This document shows positions 51,533 through 63,770 of a stretch of DNA of 64,000 nt, in pieces. Made by a program: the position numbers and the translations under genes. The notes beneath the pieces are model-generated. The model was not told where the DNA came from. It worked only from the letters and a program-made list of their open reading frames with translations, and ran no database searches. The DNA lies in the NCBI GenBank assembly GCA_003290165.1, contig QNQO01005892.1, forward strand, positions 186,001 to 250,000, read 5' to 3'. Source of the stretch: Berberis thunbergii (taxonomy: Eukaryota; Streptophyta; Magnoliopsida; Ranunculales; Berberidaceae). The number at the start of each line of letters is the position of its first letter. Within the stretch, counting starts at the first letter, position 1.

Positions 51533-54325
51533 AATCTGTGATGTTTAGTTTGTTGATTTAATATGTTTCTATCTTCACCTTCATTTTTTCTTTAAATCAT
51601 TTCGTTTAAAGTATTTTGTATAGACTCTAAAGTAAAGGATATAAAAGTTCATACATGATGTTGCATGATGTTTAGTTTCTGACTTGTATGATATATATCA
51701 AAATATTTTGTTTATGTTATCTATGTGTTGATGTTCATTTTGTTTATGTGAGGAACGAAGTAAAACAATAGATTTCATGGATTTGAATTTGATGCTTTTA
51801 AAAAGGGTTAGCGTTTCATGTTCACATTAAAACAACTATGAAACAAAACAAATGACCTGACAACATATATTGTAAGCAAAAAGAAAAAACAATAAAAATT
51901 ACCTAATAGTATAACTTAGGTTGGGCCTAACATTGTTTGGTCCTTTATTTCATACCTCATCATAGAAATATAGCACATGCGATAATAACAAGCATTATAT
52001 CATTAGCAATAAAACCCACACCATATAGGTATACAATAACAATACCTATTTATTCTCCAAGAACTTAGCTTCAACGTGGTTTAGTATCATCAAGTATGAC
52101 AAGTTTATTTTGAATTATATTGAATTGATGCAATAGTTAAGAAGTTTGATTATTGGTTTAGGCATTGTGTAGTCTGGACGAACAGTACTACATAGTACTT
52201 AATAGACTTAGAGTGCAACTTCATTTTATTTGTAGTCTTGATTTTATTTTATGGTTTTATTTATTATTTTACATTAAATGATAATTGTTAATTTCTTAAC
52301 GAGTATGCTAGTAATCATGTGAGGCCATTATAAAGACTGAAATATGAAAAATTATTGATAATGTATTATTCTTGAATTGAGACTGTGATTAGTATTACTA
52401 ATCGATTGAGAGATAAATTGTTTAATTACAAAAACTTGAAACCCATGCGACGTGTGGATAAATTTTTAGTATTGTTATTTTTCACAACTCCGGAACATGT
52501 AAAAAGAAAAAAATATGAAAAAATATTATTTTAGTATATAAACTTGCTTATACACTTGGTATATGATTTTTGTATGCAGACTTGCTTGCATATCGAATAC
52601 TCAATTTCAAGTGAGTTCAAATGTACGTATGATAATTAGATATTTACCATGGATCGAACTTCGGGTGAGATGGGATGATTGTTGATGTGGCACCTCACTT
52701 TGGACATGCATTCTACGAGTGACTTCGAAGACAAGAGAGTCACACTTGGGTGAGGTGTATTCGGCATAGCATAAGATTGCAATTGAGGAAAAGAAGCAAA
52801 AAATTAGAGCAATAATGAAAACATTGACTTTAGCATAAAAAAGAAAATCTATACCGATTTCTTTTTTGGTATGTATGTATAATTGCCTCGAATGAAGAAA
52901 CTAAATGCTCATTCGATCATTGAATGACAACTACATGTCTTTCTTAAGATCAAATGCTTATTGATGGTATTTTTATAATCGTATAATTGTACTATGATGT
53001 GTAAATGTTGAAAGTGAGTTTTCTCACACCAGCATTGAAATACTAACAAAGAATTTGATTTTGTTTTACACGTTTGGGTGTATTCATAATTAGCACAGCC
53101 CAATAGACTCATTAGGGTTAATTTGGAACATGAACGCAAGCAATTTTAGATTCGTGGAATTAGTTATGGTCTGGACATTTTTCATAATGTTTGGTTTATC
53201 GATTGCATATGTAATAGGTGTAGGACTCAATTATTACTTTTTGTACTTGAAGTAAAGATTTTGGGTTGATTGGTGTAATACCCTTAGACTTGTTTGAATA
53301 ATGATTTATTTTGAGGGATTATGATGTGGCAGTGTTGATCTTGGATATGAAAGGAAGACTTTAGGAAGTTAATTTTTTATTTATTATTTGATTCATGTCT
53401 GTACCATTTAAGTTGTTCATGTCATGCCTTGATTTTTGGATAATCTATTAAATAGATAGTTGATCGGGGTGTGATATTAATGATGTGTCTTTTGTTCAAT
53501 GCAATTGATGTAGAGCATTGAGCACAATAATATAGGTGGTCTGTTAGAATTGAATACATTATTATTGCATAGCCATCCAATGATGTATTACTCTAAAAGT
53601 CAAATTTAAATTGTGTTTTTGTAGGCGGGGGAAAAAGATGGCTAAGACAAATTTAATTTTTATCTTATCAACTGTGTGGATAAAACTTTATGCATTTCAT
53701 GTAATTTTTTCAATTTACGCATTACAGAGATTTTTACTTTTGGTGACACTTCGGATGATTTGTCATTGTGTTAATAAATTATCATGTTAGTTTGGACGCA
53801 TTTCTTACTAAACTGACAACATCAATAAGAAGGGAGAGACTTGGGGAGTGAACCGAAATTTTGATAGTCATGCAATCAAGGGCAACACTAAGGATTGAAC
53901 CTATTCGGGCTGAATAATAAAGTTTTGTGATGTACATTACGCAAAATGTCATATTGCATACTAAGTTCTAGGAATAATAAACATATAGTTTAGTAAAAAG
54001 ATTGACAAAAAAAAAAACAACAACAACAACAAATTATGATAGAAGGTTAGAAAATGAAAATTTCAATATATTAAAAAAAATTGAACTAAATTGCTTTAAT
54101 TCATGTATAAAAACATTTATTGACTCACTAACTTTAGCAATAATTACATATAATTTGGGAATTATTTTGAAAGAAACACGGAAGAAGAAAAAAATTGTAG
54201 CTTTTTAATTGTAATGCAATAAAATCTATTCTATTTTTAACCATACAACATTGTGAATTTTTACCAATATACAAAATCAAAACACGAGGAAAGCCCAGAA
54301 CAACAACTTGATGATGAGCAAACTA
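51533..54325. other. AT-rich interval without recognised features
   Basis: 2.8 kb between elements 1 and 2. No coding trace longer than chance, no RNA gene, no repeat partner seen. A short caa microsatellite occurs near 54012. Confidence 0.55.
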
Positions 54326-54513
54326 GAGATTGTGGGAGCAAAAAATAATCTTTAACCCAATAGGATAAGGAAGCCCAAAGATTTGGGTTGTTCTCGAGAA
54401 ACCCGAATATTACCCACGAAAGTTACAAGTAGAGAAAGCCCAAGTTTGGGCCCAATGCATCCCAAGTCTAGGCCTAATACAACTCAGCAGAGCATTTATT
54501 TCTCAGTAGATGA

Positions 54514-54660
54514 AACTTTTCTAGAGCCAGGTCGCGCAAGCTAGGCCTCGCCCAATGCCATCCATCATCCTCGAGATGCACATCTATTGGATGATGGACG
54601 GTATTGGGCCAAGCTTGGTGCGAGCCTGGCTTGTCCGACCTGGCTCTCTAGATTTTTTGC
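54514..54660. mobile_element. Hairpin MITE copy 5 (147 bp) inside an LTR
   Basis: Palindromic arms ctagagccaggtcg / cgacctggctctctag on the outside and ccatccatcatcc / ggatgatggac inside, around ctcgagatgcacatc. The host LTR sequence agtagatga / agcagatga flanks it (54505-54513 and 54661-54669), a 9-bp duplication with one mismatch. The undisturbed site is seen in the partner LTR at about 59377. Confidence 0.85.
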
Positions 54661-54824
54661 AGCAGATGAGTAGTGTTTTGCGCTGACCACCATGCTCAGC
54701 TGAGCACACAAGCTTGTAGGGGAGGTATCTCCAAACAGGACATTACAACCGTCAACGGGAGGTTACAACTATCTACGGAAGTTACAACAACCTAAGAGAA
54801 GTTACAACCCCCTGCAAGCAGATG

Positions 54825-54920
54825 ACTCACTCATCTGTCACATGTCTTACTAATCTGCCATGTGTTCCACTCATCTGCACGTGTCTCACTCATCTGCCAC
54901 GTGTCTCATTAATCTACCAG
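54825..54920 (+). promoter_or_regulatory. G-box minisatellite in the LTR
   Basis: About five units of roughly 20 bases, ctcatctgccacgtgtct, two with a perfect CACGTG palindrome and others as catgtg or cacatg. Lies about 30-100 bases upstream of a TATA-like tctgtaaataaa. Unit number differs among the family's LTRs. Confidence 0.65.
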
Positions 54921-55286
54921 TAGTTTACTCGTTCTGCCTCTGTAAATAAACAAATACAAAGTCATCTAGAGGTAACATTTTGTTGATTCACAATTCTCTC
55001 TTTAAATACATAGAAATAAATTCTTTCCTAAAGGCATTGCTCTAACTTTGGCATCGGAGTCCCCGTGGCAGGCACCACACCAGTGTCAAGAATTAATCTC
55101 TATCTTATGCAGATTGCTCTGCGTGATCAGCACTTGATCTGGTGAAAATTTAGATCCACAAATTGGTGATTTCAATGAGAGCTTGAATCAAACTCATTGC
55201 ATGCTCTCTTCCATTCATTAAAAAAATTTGTTCAATCAATTTGAATTTTCCTTCAAATACACTTTTCAGAGTTCTTTTTCAATACA

Positions 55287-56633
55287 ATGGTGGGAACTCG
55301 AAACCAAACTAGCAAATATAACGTTGAACAATCATCTGCTCGAACCAAATCTCCATGGGTTCAGCCGCTTTCAACCGAACAGCCACTGGTAGTAGGTCTA
55401 CCATCGTCGGCTGATCATCAATTGCAATTTTTTGCCCCACAACTGAGCCCAGTGGAAATAAAACAACAAGAAAATCTTGCAGGTCAGATCGCCAATTTGA
55501 CTAAAATATTGGAGAACCAAACTCGGGTGGTAGAGCGATTAGTAAGTATACAGCCAAAACAGAAGACACATCGACATCTGCCAGTAGACCATGTGCATGG
55601 GAACAGAAGTAGTCATCCACTGAGGAAAAATAATTCATCCTGAAGCATTCATTTAAGATTAGGGCCAAGAGCAAATGTGTCATCTAGCCTCGGGACTCAA
55701 ACAATAGTCTTATCAAGGTTGGGCTCCCAAGGAACTGCACACTCAAGGTTGGGGTCACAAATGATGCCAGATATGTGTGGTCAGCGCAGATGACAGAATC
55801 CCGATGGATGTGAACAACGCAGAGGATCAGATCTGGATCTTGATATTAACTTGTCTCAAAACTTCCATGTCGCTGAGTGGCGTAGACTGCCCTATCATGT
55901 AGTTGATCAGCAAGATGCACCTAGACCCTTGAAATCTGATGATAAAACACGAATTATCAATGAGCAGTTGAGGAATTTGCGTGTCATGGAAAATCCAGAT
56001 GATGCTCTGCGCAGAGAGGTGGCCTTGGTAAACACTTCACCTTTTACAAATGAAATTGAAGAGGATCCTCCACCGATAAAGTTTACCATACAAACCTTTA
56101 CTCCTTTCAAAGGAGATTCTGATCCAGATAGACACTTGAAGCATTTTCGAAATATCATGACTATGCACAAAAATGATGACTCACTTATGTGCAAAATATT
56201 TTCTATGACCTTACAAGGAATGGGCCAAGATTGGTTCCACATTGACCCCTCGGTCGATCAACAACTTTGGGGAGCTCTTCCTTGTTTTCACAAAGGAGTA
56301 TTCATCCTATCGAACCACCAAAAGACATGTTGACTACCTTTTCAACATAAAGAAAATTTCAAATGAATCTCTCCGAGACTTCATCAAAACATTCAAGGCA
56401 GAAAGAGCGAACATAAATGGGTGTCATGACCAAATTGCATCCTTAGCTTTCAAGAAGGGTATGCCCGAAGATCACTTATTGTATGGCAAATTGACCATGA
56501 AACTAGGCGAAACTCTTGCCAAAATCTTCACCATGGTAGAACGTTATGCATTGTGGTATGACGAAAAAAATAGTGCTAAGGCACCAGATATACTTGCGAA
56601 AGATAGTCAACCTACACAAACAAATGCATATTA
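55287..56633 (+). pseudogene. gag: gag of element 2
   Basis: Starts at MVGTRNQTSKYNVEQSS (55287) and is open to 55643, including a helical AGQIANLTKILENQTRVVER segment. After a broken stretch the capsid core is open from 55851: DALRREVALVNTSPFTNEIE, FTPFKGDSDPDRHLKHF, GMGQDWFH; a single shift near 56240 moves to NNFGELFLVFTKEYSSYRTT, SNESLRDFIKTFKAERANIN, DQIASLAFKKGMPEDHLLYG and LAKIFTMVERYALWYDEKN, ending at 56633. This is a typical retrotransposon gag domain of the Tat-like gypsy type. No zinc knuckle follows. Confidence 0.87.
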
Positions 56634-56745
56634 GAGGGAGGATAAAAAGAACAAGGGTGACAAGCGTAGAACACGCCACCTCAGCCAGTGAAATATACAC
56701 ATAATTCACCATTTTGATCAATCAAACTCTCCAGCACAAAAGAAT

Positions 56746-56800
56746 TTGATGATTGTGGCAACCGACCATTTCACAAAGTGGATTGAAGCTGAGGCGTCCT
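56746..56800 (+). pseudogene. pol: Integrase core remnant of element 2
   Basis: LMIVATDHFTKWIEAEAS, unbroken here: the first catalytic-Asp segment of gypsy integrase, placed about 110 bases after the gag stop. Everything between gag and this segment in a complete element (protease, RT, both RNase H domains, integrase zinc finger) is absent. Confidence 0.8.
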
Positions 56801-57180
56801 TGCTTTTTATTTTTTGTTTTTTAGAAATGCAATGTACACATAAAAAAAACTTGATTGTATTTTATCTTTTTATTGAATTTTATCTCTTCAACAAGAGATT
56901 CCTCATCTGGTAGAACATTCACAAAGTTCCCCGTTCCGGTCAATCAAATTTTCCACGAGAAGAACCAACCTGGGCGGAAGAGATTGCCACCAATGAAAGG
57001 AGATTCGACAAAAAAAAAGATCCGAAAAAATATTTACATATATCTCAGTAGAAGATATGTTATTTTGCTTCTCAGCAGAGAACACATCTTCTTCAGTTGA
57101 AATAGAGAAAATACGACAATTTGTTATGCATGTCCTTCAACAGAAGACATTCAGACATACAAATATTTATGTATACTTCA

Positions 57181-57760
57181 GGACTACTTAAATTCGTTTA
57201 AGTTTGTCAAGTGGTCAGCAGACCACACAAGCAAAATGCATAAGTAGAGGATCACACCTCAGTAGAGGATGACACTCTTCGTGGGTAGGTAATTCAATGC
57301 ATAGAAGCATCTTATCTTGACAACTTAAATCAGTTTGAGTTTAATCAAGTGGTCAGCAGACCACACAAACAAAATGCCTAAGTAGAGGATGACACTCTCC
57401 GTGGGTGGGCTATTCAATGCATAAAACCATCTTACTCAAGACTACTTAAATCCGTTTAAGTTTAGTTAAGTGGTCAGCAGACCACACAAGCAAAATGCCT
57501 CAATAGGGGATCACACCTCAGTAGAGGATGACCCTCTCAGTGAGTGAGTAATTCAATGCATAAAAGCATCTTACTCAAGACTACTTAAATCCGTGATCAA
57601 CAAACTATACAAGCAAAATGCCTCAGTAGATGATCATAGCTCAGAAGAGGATATAACTCTCCGTGAGTGCGTAATTCAATTACAATCACTCAACATAGAA
57701 GCATCTTACTCATGACTACTTAAATCTCTTTAAGTTTTGTCAAGTGGTCAGTAGATCACA
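57181..57760 (+). repeat. 138-base tandem repeat in element 2
   Basis: About four units homologous to 49021-49800, with gatgacactct-cgtg landmarks near 57269, 57388, 57528 and 57655 and uneven lengths from small deletions. The peptide frame (EWVIQC, ASY, LLKS pieces) is interrupted by stops. Confidence 0.82.
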
Positions 57761-57872
57761 TAATATTTCCATGCAATTTCCAAGATAAATAGATTTGAGC
57801 CCATGATTAATTTCCCCAAGTTATGCTTAAATAGATTTGAGCCCCAAGTTATGCTTAATTTCCCCAAGTTAT

Positions 57873-58043
57873 GGAGGGTGTAGACGGAGGGGACGACCGT
57901 TGAAAACTTGAATGAAGGCAGTGAATGAAGATATCATTGAGCTTGGATTAGGCGAGGATATGTGGGAAGACCGCATTGCTTGAAGAACCAAAATCCATGT
58001 AGCCGACCCCGAAAATATAGGGAATGGGCTTTGATGATGATGA
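57873..58043 (+). mobile_element. 3' tail of an RTE-type LINE
   Basis: Interrupts the otherwise conserved tail of the element (compare 49845-49880). One frame reads GRPLKT, stop, MKAVNEDIIELGLGEDMWED, RIA, stop, RTKIHVADPENIGNGL, the C-terminal end of RTE-type LINE proteins, followed by a gatgatgatgatg tail. Left and right flanks share atgcttaa. Confidence 0.65.
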
Positions 58044-59201
58044 TGCTTAAATTTCGACTTAAGCATATTGGAAACTCATGAAATAGGCCAATCAAGCTTT
58101 TGCGCCCTTAATGCAAATATTTCTATGTCAGCAGACCAATAAGCATACACAAAGTTTGGGAATCATAAAAGCAAAAAAGAACACCACTTGACATGAAATC
58201 ACCATCGACTTCAAAAGAAATTTAAAGTCTCACTAATAGAGCAACAACTTTGGATCGATTATTGAGTAGATCAGCTGACAAATCAGGGAGAGGATATGTA
58301 CATCTACTTGGTAGTTTCAAATGCAGTTAGCTCAGTTTTCGTCAGCGAAAATTTGGGGCACAACTTTCTCCCGAATGCTTGTCAAAAACTCATGAAATGG
58401 GCTATAAAATTGAGCCAATACGACTGATATACGGCTGAGGACAACTTTAAACGCTCAAACTTTAGAAGAATTCATCCCTCCTCAATCGGGGAAACAAAAT
58501 CAACCAGTGAATAAGTGTCGCATCCTTAACAAAATCTACCAGTCGAGGACATATATAAAGGCTCAAGCCTTAGCAAATTTCATAGTAGAATTCACGCACT
58601 CCTCAACCGGTGAAACAAAATCAGCAAGCAGATCAGTGTCACATCCTTTAATAAAATCTACATGCCAATGATAATTATAAAGGCTCAAGCCTTAGCAAAT
58701 TTCATAGTAGAATTCCCTTTCTCCTCAACTGAGGAAACAAAGTAAGCCAACAGATCAATGTCGAGTCCTTCAATAAATAAAGACTTCTCAACTCATGCTT
58801 AAACAGGGGGGCAGGTCAACCCATAGATATGTGACACTTATATATGGATTGGTAGTCAAATCACCAGGATGCCGGAGCAAAATTTGTTTTATTCACCTAC
58901 TTGGAAAAAGTCCAAGATCCCATGAAATTACTGTGTGTGACTCATCCGGTAGATCACCTCATCTGCAACAAAAGTCTCTACATGCAGATCATTTGTCTTC
59001 AGCATACTACATTTCAACAATAGCAAGAGTCTCTACATGCAGATCTTTTACTTGTATCAATAAAGAAAGATAAGTCAGCAAGATCATGGGCATTCTACTT
59101 ATATTTTTGGCAGGGCTCCTCAGCGAAAATGCATCTCATTCGCTTCTAAGTAAGAAGGAAAAGAAAACGGTCAGTTCAAAAGCAAAGGAGATAAGGGGAT
59201 T

Positions 59202-59855
59202 TGTGGGAGCAAAAAATAATCGTTAGCCCAATAGGATAAGGAAGGCCAAAGATTTGGGTTGTTCTCGAGAAACCCGAATATTAACCACAAAAGTTACAAG
59301 TAGAGAAAGCCCAAGTTTGGGCCCAATAAAACCCTAGTCTAGGCCCAATACAACTCAGCAGAACATTTATTTCTCAGCAGATGAGTAGTGTTCGGCATTG
59401 ACCACCATACTCAGCTGAGCACATAAGCTTGCTGGAGTGGTGTCTCCAAACAGGAAGTTACAACTGCCATTGGGAGGTTACAACTATCTACAAAAGTTAC
59501 AACTACCTAAGAGAAGTTACAACCTCCTGCAAGCGAATGACTCACTCATCTGCCACGAGTCTCACTCATCTGCAAGTGTCTGACTCATCTGCCATGTGTC
59601 TCACTAAACTGCCAGCAGTTTACTCATTCTACTTCTATAAATAGCCAAACACAAAGTCATTTGGAGGTGACTCTTTTTTGATTCACAATTATCTCTTCAA
59701 ATACAGAGAAATAAATATTTTCCTAATGTTATTGTTCTAACTTTGGCATCGAAGTCCCCATGACAGGCACCACACCGATGTCAAGAATTAATCTCTATCT
59801 TATGTAGATTGCTCCGCATGCTCAGCACGTGATCTGATGAAAGTTTGCATCCTCA
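59202..59855 (+). repeat. 3' LTR of element 2
   Basis: Starts tgtgggagcaaaaaataat, ends gcatcctca. Has the intact site corresponding to the hairpin insertion in the 5' LTR and three to four degenerate minisatellite units. TATA-like ctataaatag near 59635. Confidence 0.92.
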
Positions 59856-59860
59856 AAGAT

Positions 59861-60726
59861 GATAAGCAAACAATGGTAGTTTTCCTTATGAATCCTACCA
59901 ATTAATGACTACTATTACAAGTGATAATAACGGTGATGTGTCGATGACGATAGGGATCTAAAGCATTTTGACAACATTGAAAGTATCAAATATTTTGACA
60001 ACATAGAACCTTCACCAGCAACAACTCAAGGTAACAATGTCTAAACATTAAAACAAATCAACCACATGTTGATATAGATGATAATATGGAACTTACAGAA
60101 TAAACTTCTCATGCAGAAACTACTGATCATTCTCAAGGAACAATTGCTTAACGGTCTAGCAACAATTGTTGTACCTGCACATTCGACAAACACATGTAAC
60201 AATGCCTAAATATTGCAACAAAAAAATACAATACCATAAAAATTACGAATGAAAATATATTTGCTACAAAGTTATTTTTTCTAATGGTAAATCTTTCCAT
60301 GCTGCAGATCCCATGTTTAGTGCATTAGCCACTTTAAGACAAAAATATGATTAGTTAAACAAATAGTATTGTGAAAAAAGAACTTGGAAAACTTGAACAA
60401 CGTCGTCGGGGAACTAAAAGTTGTGACATGTACCATAACATCTAGTGTTGAATCACAAGAAATACTATCTCAATTTCAAAACCTCGTGAAAAAAATAGAT
60501 CTAACCTCTAATAGAAAAATTAAAGAACTTAAAAGTGGTATTATAGTAAATTCTGAATTTTAAATTTTCGGAGTATTCATCTTCAAGACAGTTCAATTTT
60601 AGAGTAATCCAAGCTCAAGAAAGATTAAATTTTCTAGTTATATTTTGAACCTCTCCTTTGCTACTTTTCAGTTGCGTATTGTAATTGTTATTGGCAGTAC
60701 TCCAATCAAATTACTTGTAATGCTAT
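59861..60726. other. No supported gene
   Basis: AT-rich. Short pieces such as the DVDDDRDLKHFDNIE-like reading near 59935 could be decayed coding sequence, but nothing is identifiable. Confidence 0.45.
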
Positions 60727-61378
60727 TGTGGGAGCCAAAAATGATCCTTAGCCCAATAGGAAAAGGATGCCAAAGATTTGAGATGTTCTCGAGAAGCTCG
60801 AATATTACCCATGAAAGTTACAAGTAGAAAAAGCCCAAGTTTGGGCCCAATGCAACTCAGCAAAACATTTCTTTCTCAGCAGAGGAGTAGTGTTTGGTGC
60901 TGACCACCATGCTCAGCTGAACACCCAAGCTTGCAGGAGAGGTGACTCAAAATAGGAAGTTACAACCACCAACAGGAGGTTACAACTATCTACGGAAGTT
61001 ACAATTACCTAAGAGAAGTTACAACCACCTCCAAGCAAATGACTCATTCATCTACCACGTGTCTCACTAATCTGCCATGTATTTCACTCATCTGCCAGCA
61101 GTTTATTCGTTATGCCCTTATAAATAGCCACATACAAAGCCATCTGGAGGAAACTGTTTCTTGATTCAGAATTTTCTCTTCAAATATAGAGATATAAACA
61201 TTTTTCTAAAGACATTGTTCTAACTTTGGCATCGGAGTCCCCGTGGCAGGCACCACACCAGTGTCAAGATTTAACTTCTATATTATGCAAATTACTCCAC
61301 GTGATTAGCACGTTATTCTATCTTATGCAGTTTGCTCCGCGTGATCAACACGTGATCCGATGAAATATTGTATCCACA
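60727..61378 (+). repeat. 5' LTR of element 3
   Basis: Starts tgtgggagccaaaaatgat, ends gtatccaca. Its U5 end has a small local duplication of the ttatgca-(a/g)-ttactcc-cgtgat phrase (about 61288 and 61323). Confidence 0.92.
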
Positions 61379-61503
61379 AATTGGTGCTTTCAATGAGAGT
61401 TGAACTCATGCTCATTGCACGCTCTCTTCCATTCACAAAAAAAAAGTTTTAGTCATTCAATTTCAATTTCATTCACAAACACTTTTATTTTCAATTCAAT
61501 ACA

Positions 61504-62974
61504 ATGGTGGGAACTCGAAAATAAACTAGCAAAAATAATGTTACAAGGTATTCTGCTCATACTAGGCCGCCATCGTAATCAAGGTCAAGCCGTTACCGGT
61601 CGGACAACCACTGATACTTGGTATGCCACCACTTGCTGACCATCAATCGTAACCTTTTGCTACAAGCCAAATGGAGATGACACAACAAGAAAATATTGCA
61701 GGTCAGATCGCCAATCTGACCAAAATATTGGAAGAACAAACCCAGGTGGTAGAGCGATTAGTGAGCGAACAACCAAGGTAGACGACACATCGCCGTCTAC
61801 TAGCGGATCATGTGCATAGAAGTGGAAGTAGTCATCCATCAAAGGGAAACAATCCCTCTGGAAGCATTCATTCAAGATTAGGGCCACGAGTAAATGTGCT
61901 CTAGGCTCGGACTTCAAACGAAAGTCTTCTCAAGGTTGGGCTCCCAAACAACTATGCACTCAAGGCTAGTACTGCAGACTACACCCAATATAAGTGATCA
62001 GCGCAGAAGACATAATCCTGATGGATGCGAACAACGCAAGGGGCCAGATCTAGACCACTACACTGATTTGTCCCACGTCTCACATTCAGAGGCTCATCAA
62101 ATCAATAGGAGCCTTAAGGTGAATTCTATTGAGATTCCACCTCACTCACATGCAGGTAAGTCACAATCAAATTCAGAATATGAGGAGTCATCCACCGCAG
62201 ATAATCATAATCGAAATCACCATATGGTCGATCAGCAGGATACACACAAGCCCTTGGGAACAGATGATGTGGCATGAATGGTCAAACAGTAGTTGATGAA
62301 TTTCCAAGTTATGAGAAGTCCAGATGATACTTTGCGCAGAGAGGTGGCCTTGGTAAACACTTCACCTTTTACAAATTACATTGAAGGGGATCCTCCACCA
62401 ACAAAGTTTACCATACCAACCTTTACTCCTTTCAAAAGATATTTTGATCCTGAGAGACACTTGAAGCATTTTTGAAGTCTCGTGACTCTGCACAAAAATG
62501 ATGACCCACTTATGTGCAAAATATTTGCAATGACTTTACAATGAGTGCCCCAAGATTGGTTTCACACTTTGACTCCTCGGTCGATCAACAATTTTGGAGA
62601 GTTCTCCCTTATTTTCACAAAAAGAGTATTCATTGTATCAAACCATAAAAAAGCATGTTGACTACCCCTTCAACATAAAGAAAAAGTCAAATGAATCTCT
62701 CCGAGACTTCATCAAAAGATTTAAGGCAGAAAGGACGAGCATAAATGGGTGTGATGACCAAATTGCATCATTAGCTTTCAAGAAGGGTATGCTCGCATAT
62801 CACATATTGTATGGCAAATTGACCATGAAACCGGGCAAAACTCTCACCGAAATCTTTGCCATGGCAGAACGCTATGCATTGTCGGTTGATGAAAAAAATA
62901 ATGCTAAGGCACCAGATATACCTGAGAAAGATAGTCAACCTACACAAACAAAATATAGATCAGAAAGAGGATAA
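61504..62974 (+). pseudogene. gag: gag remnant of element 3
   Basis: The start MVGTRK is followed at once by a stop. Recognisable parts include AGQIANLTKILEEQTQVVER (61697), REVALVNTSPFTN (62340), FTIPTFTPF (62410), and an open 126-codon stretch from 62594 with KKSNESLRDFIKRFKAERTS, DQIASLAFKKGM and TLTEIFAMAERYAL. Several stops and shifts. Confidence 0.82.
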
Positions 62975-63084
62975 AGAAAATGGTGAAAAAGTAGAACACG
63001 CTCTCCATCAAGAGACTCCTCGGCCAGTAGAACATACACAGAGTTCACTTTTACGATCAATCAAACTCTTCGGCGCAGAAGAAT

Positions 63085-63138
63085 ATGATGATTGTGGCAA
63101 CCGACCATTTCACAAAGTAGATTAAAGTTGAGGCGTCC
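63085..63138 (+). pseudogene. pol: Integrase core remnant of element 3
   Basis: MMIVATDHFTK, stop, IKVEAS: the same short integrase segment, at the same place after gag as in elements 1 and 2. Confidence 0.7.
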
Positions 63139-63489
63139 TAGCTTTTTCATTTTTAACTTCTTAGAAAAAAATGCAGTGTACATGTAAGAAAACTTGGTTG
63201 TATTTTATCACTTCAACAAGAGACTCCTCATCCGGTAGAACATACACAGTGTTTTCCGTTTCAGTCAATCAAATCCTCCACAAAAAGAACCAACTTTGGT
63301 CGAAGAGACCGCCATCAATGAAAGAAGACTTGCAAAGAAAAGATCTGAACAAATATTTACATATACCACAGCAGATGATACATTATTTTACTTTTTAGCA
63401 AAGAACACACCTTCCACAATTGAAATAGGGAAATACGAGAACTTGTTCTACATGTCATACAGCAGAAGACATTCAGAAATACAAATATT

Positions 63490-63770
63490 TATGTACACCT
63501 CAGTAGAGAATGACATTCTACGTGAGTGGGTAATTCAATGCATAAAAGCATCTTACTCAAGACTACTTAAATCCATTTAAGTTTAGTCAAGTGATCAGCA
63601 TACCACACAAATCAAATGCCTCAATAGAGGATCACACCTCAGTAGATGATGCCACTATCCGTGAGTGGGTAATTCAATTAATCAATCACTGAGCATAGAA
63701 ACATCTTACTCTGGACTACTTAAATCTCTTTAAGTTTTGTCAAATGGTCAGCTGATCACACAATATTTTC
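63490..63770 (+). repeat. 138-base tandem repeat in element 3 (about two units)
   Basis: Units at about 63505 and 63645 (cgtgagtgggtaattcaat). The first is open and reads SVENDILREWVIQCIKASYS, matching the 46-residue repeat of element 1. Confidence 0.82.

Larger units (their letters stand above)
54331..55160 (+). repeat. 5' LTR of element 2, with nested hairpin
   Basis: Starts tgtgggagcaaaaaataat, ends tagatccaca. 830 bases long because of the hairpin at 54514-54660. Contains the largest G-box minisatellite of the family (about 54825-54920). Confidence 0.92.
54331..59855 (+). mobile_element. Non-autonomous LTR element 2 (5.5 kb)
   Basis: LTRs at 54331-55160 and 59202-59855; flanks gagat and aagat are a 5-bp duplication with one mismatch. 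Same internal plan as elements 1 and 3, with the best-preserved gag. The 5' LTR carries a hairpin MITE and the 3' part an RTE-type LINE tail. Confidence 0.92.
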
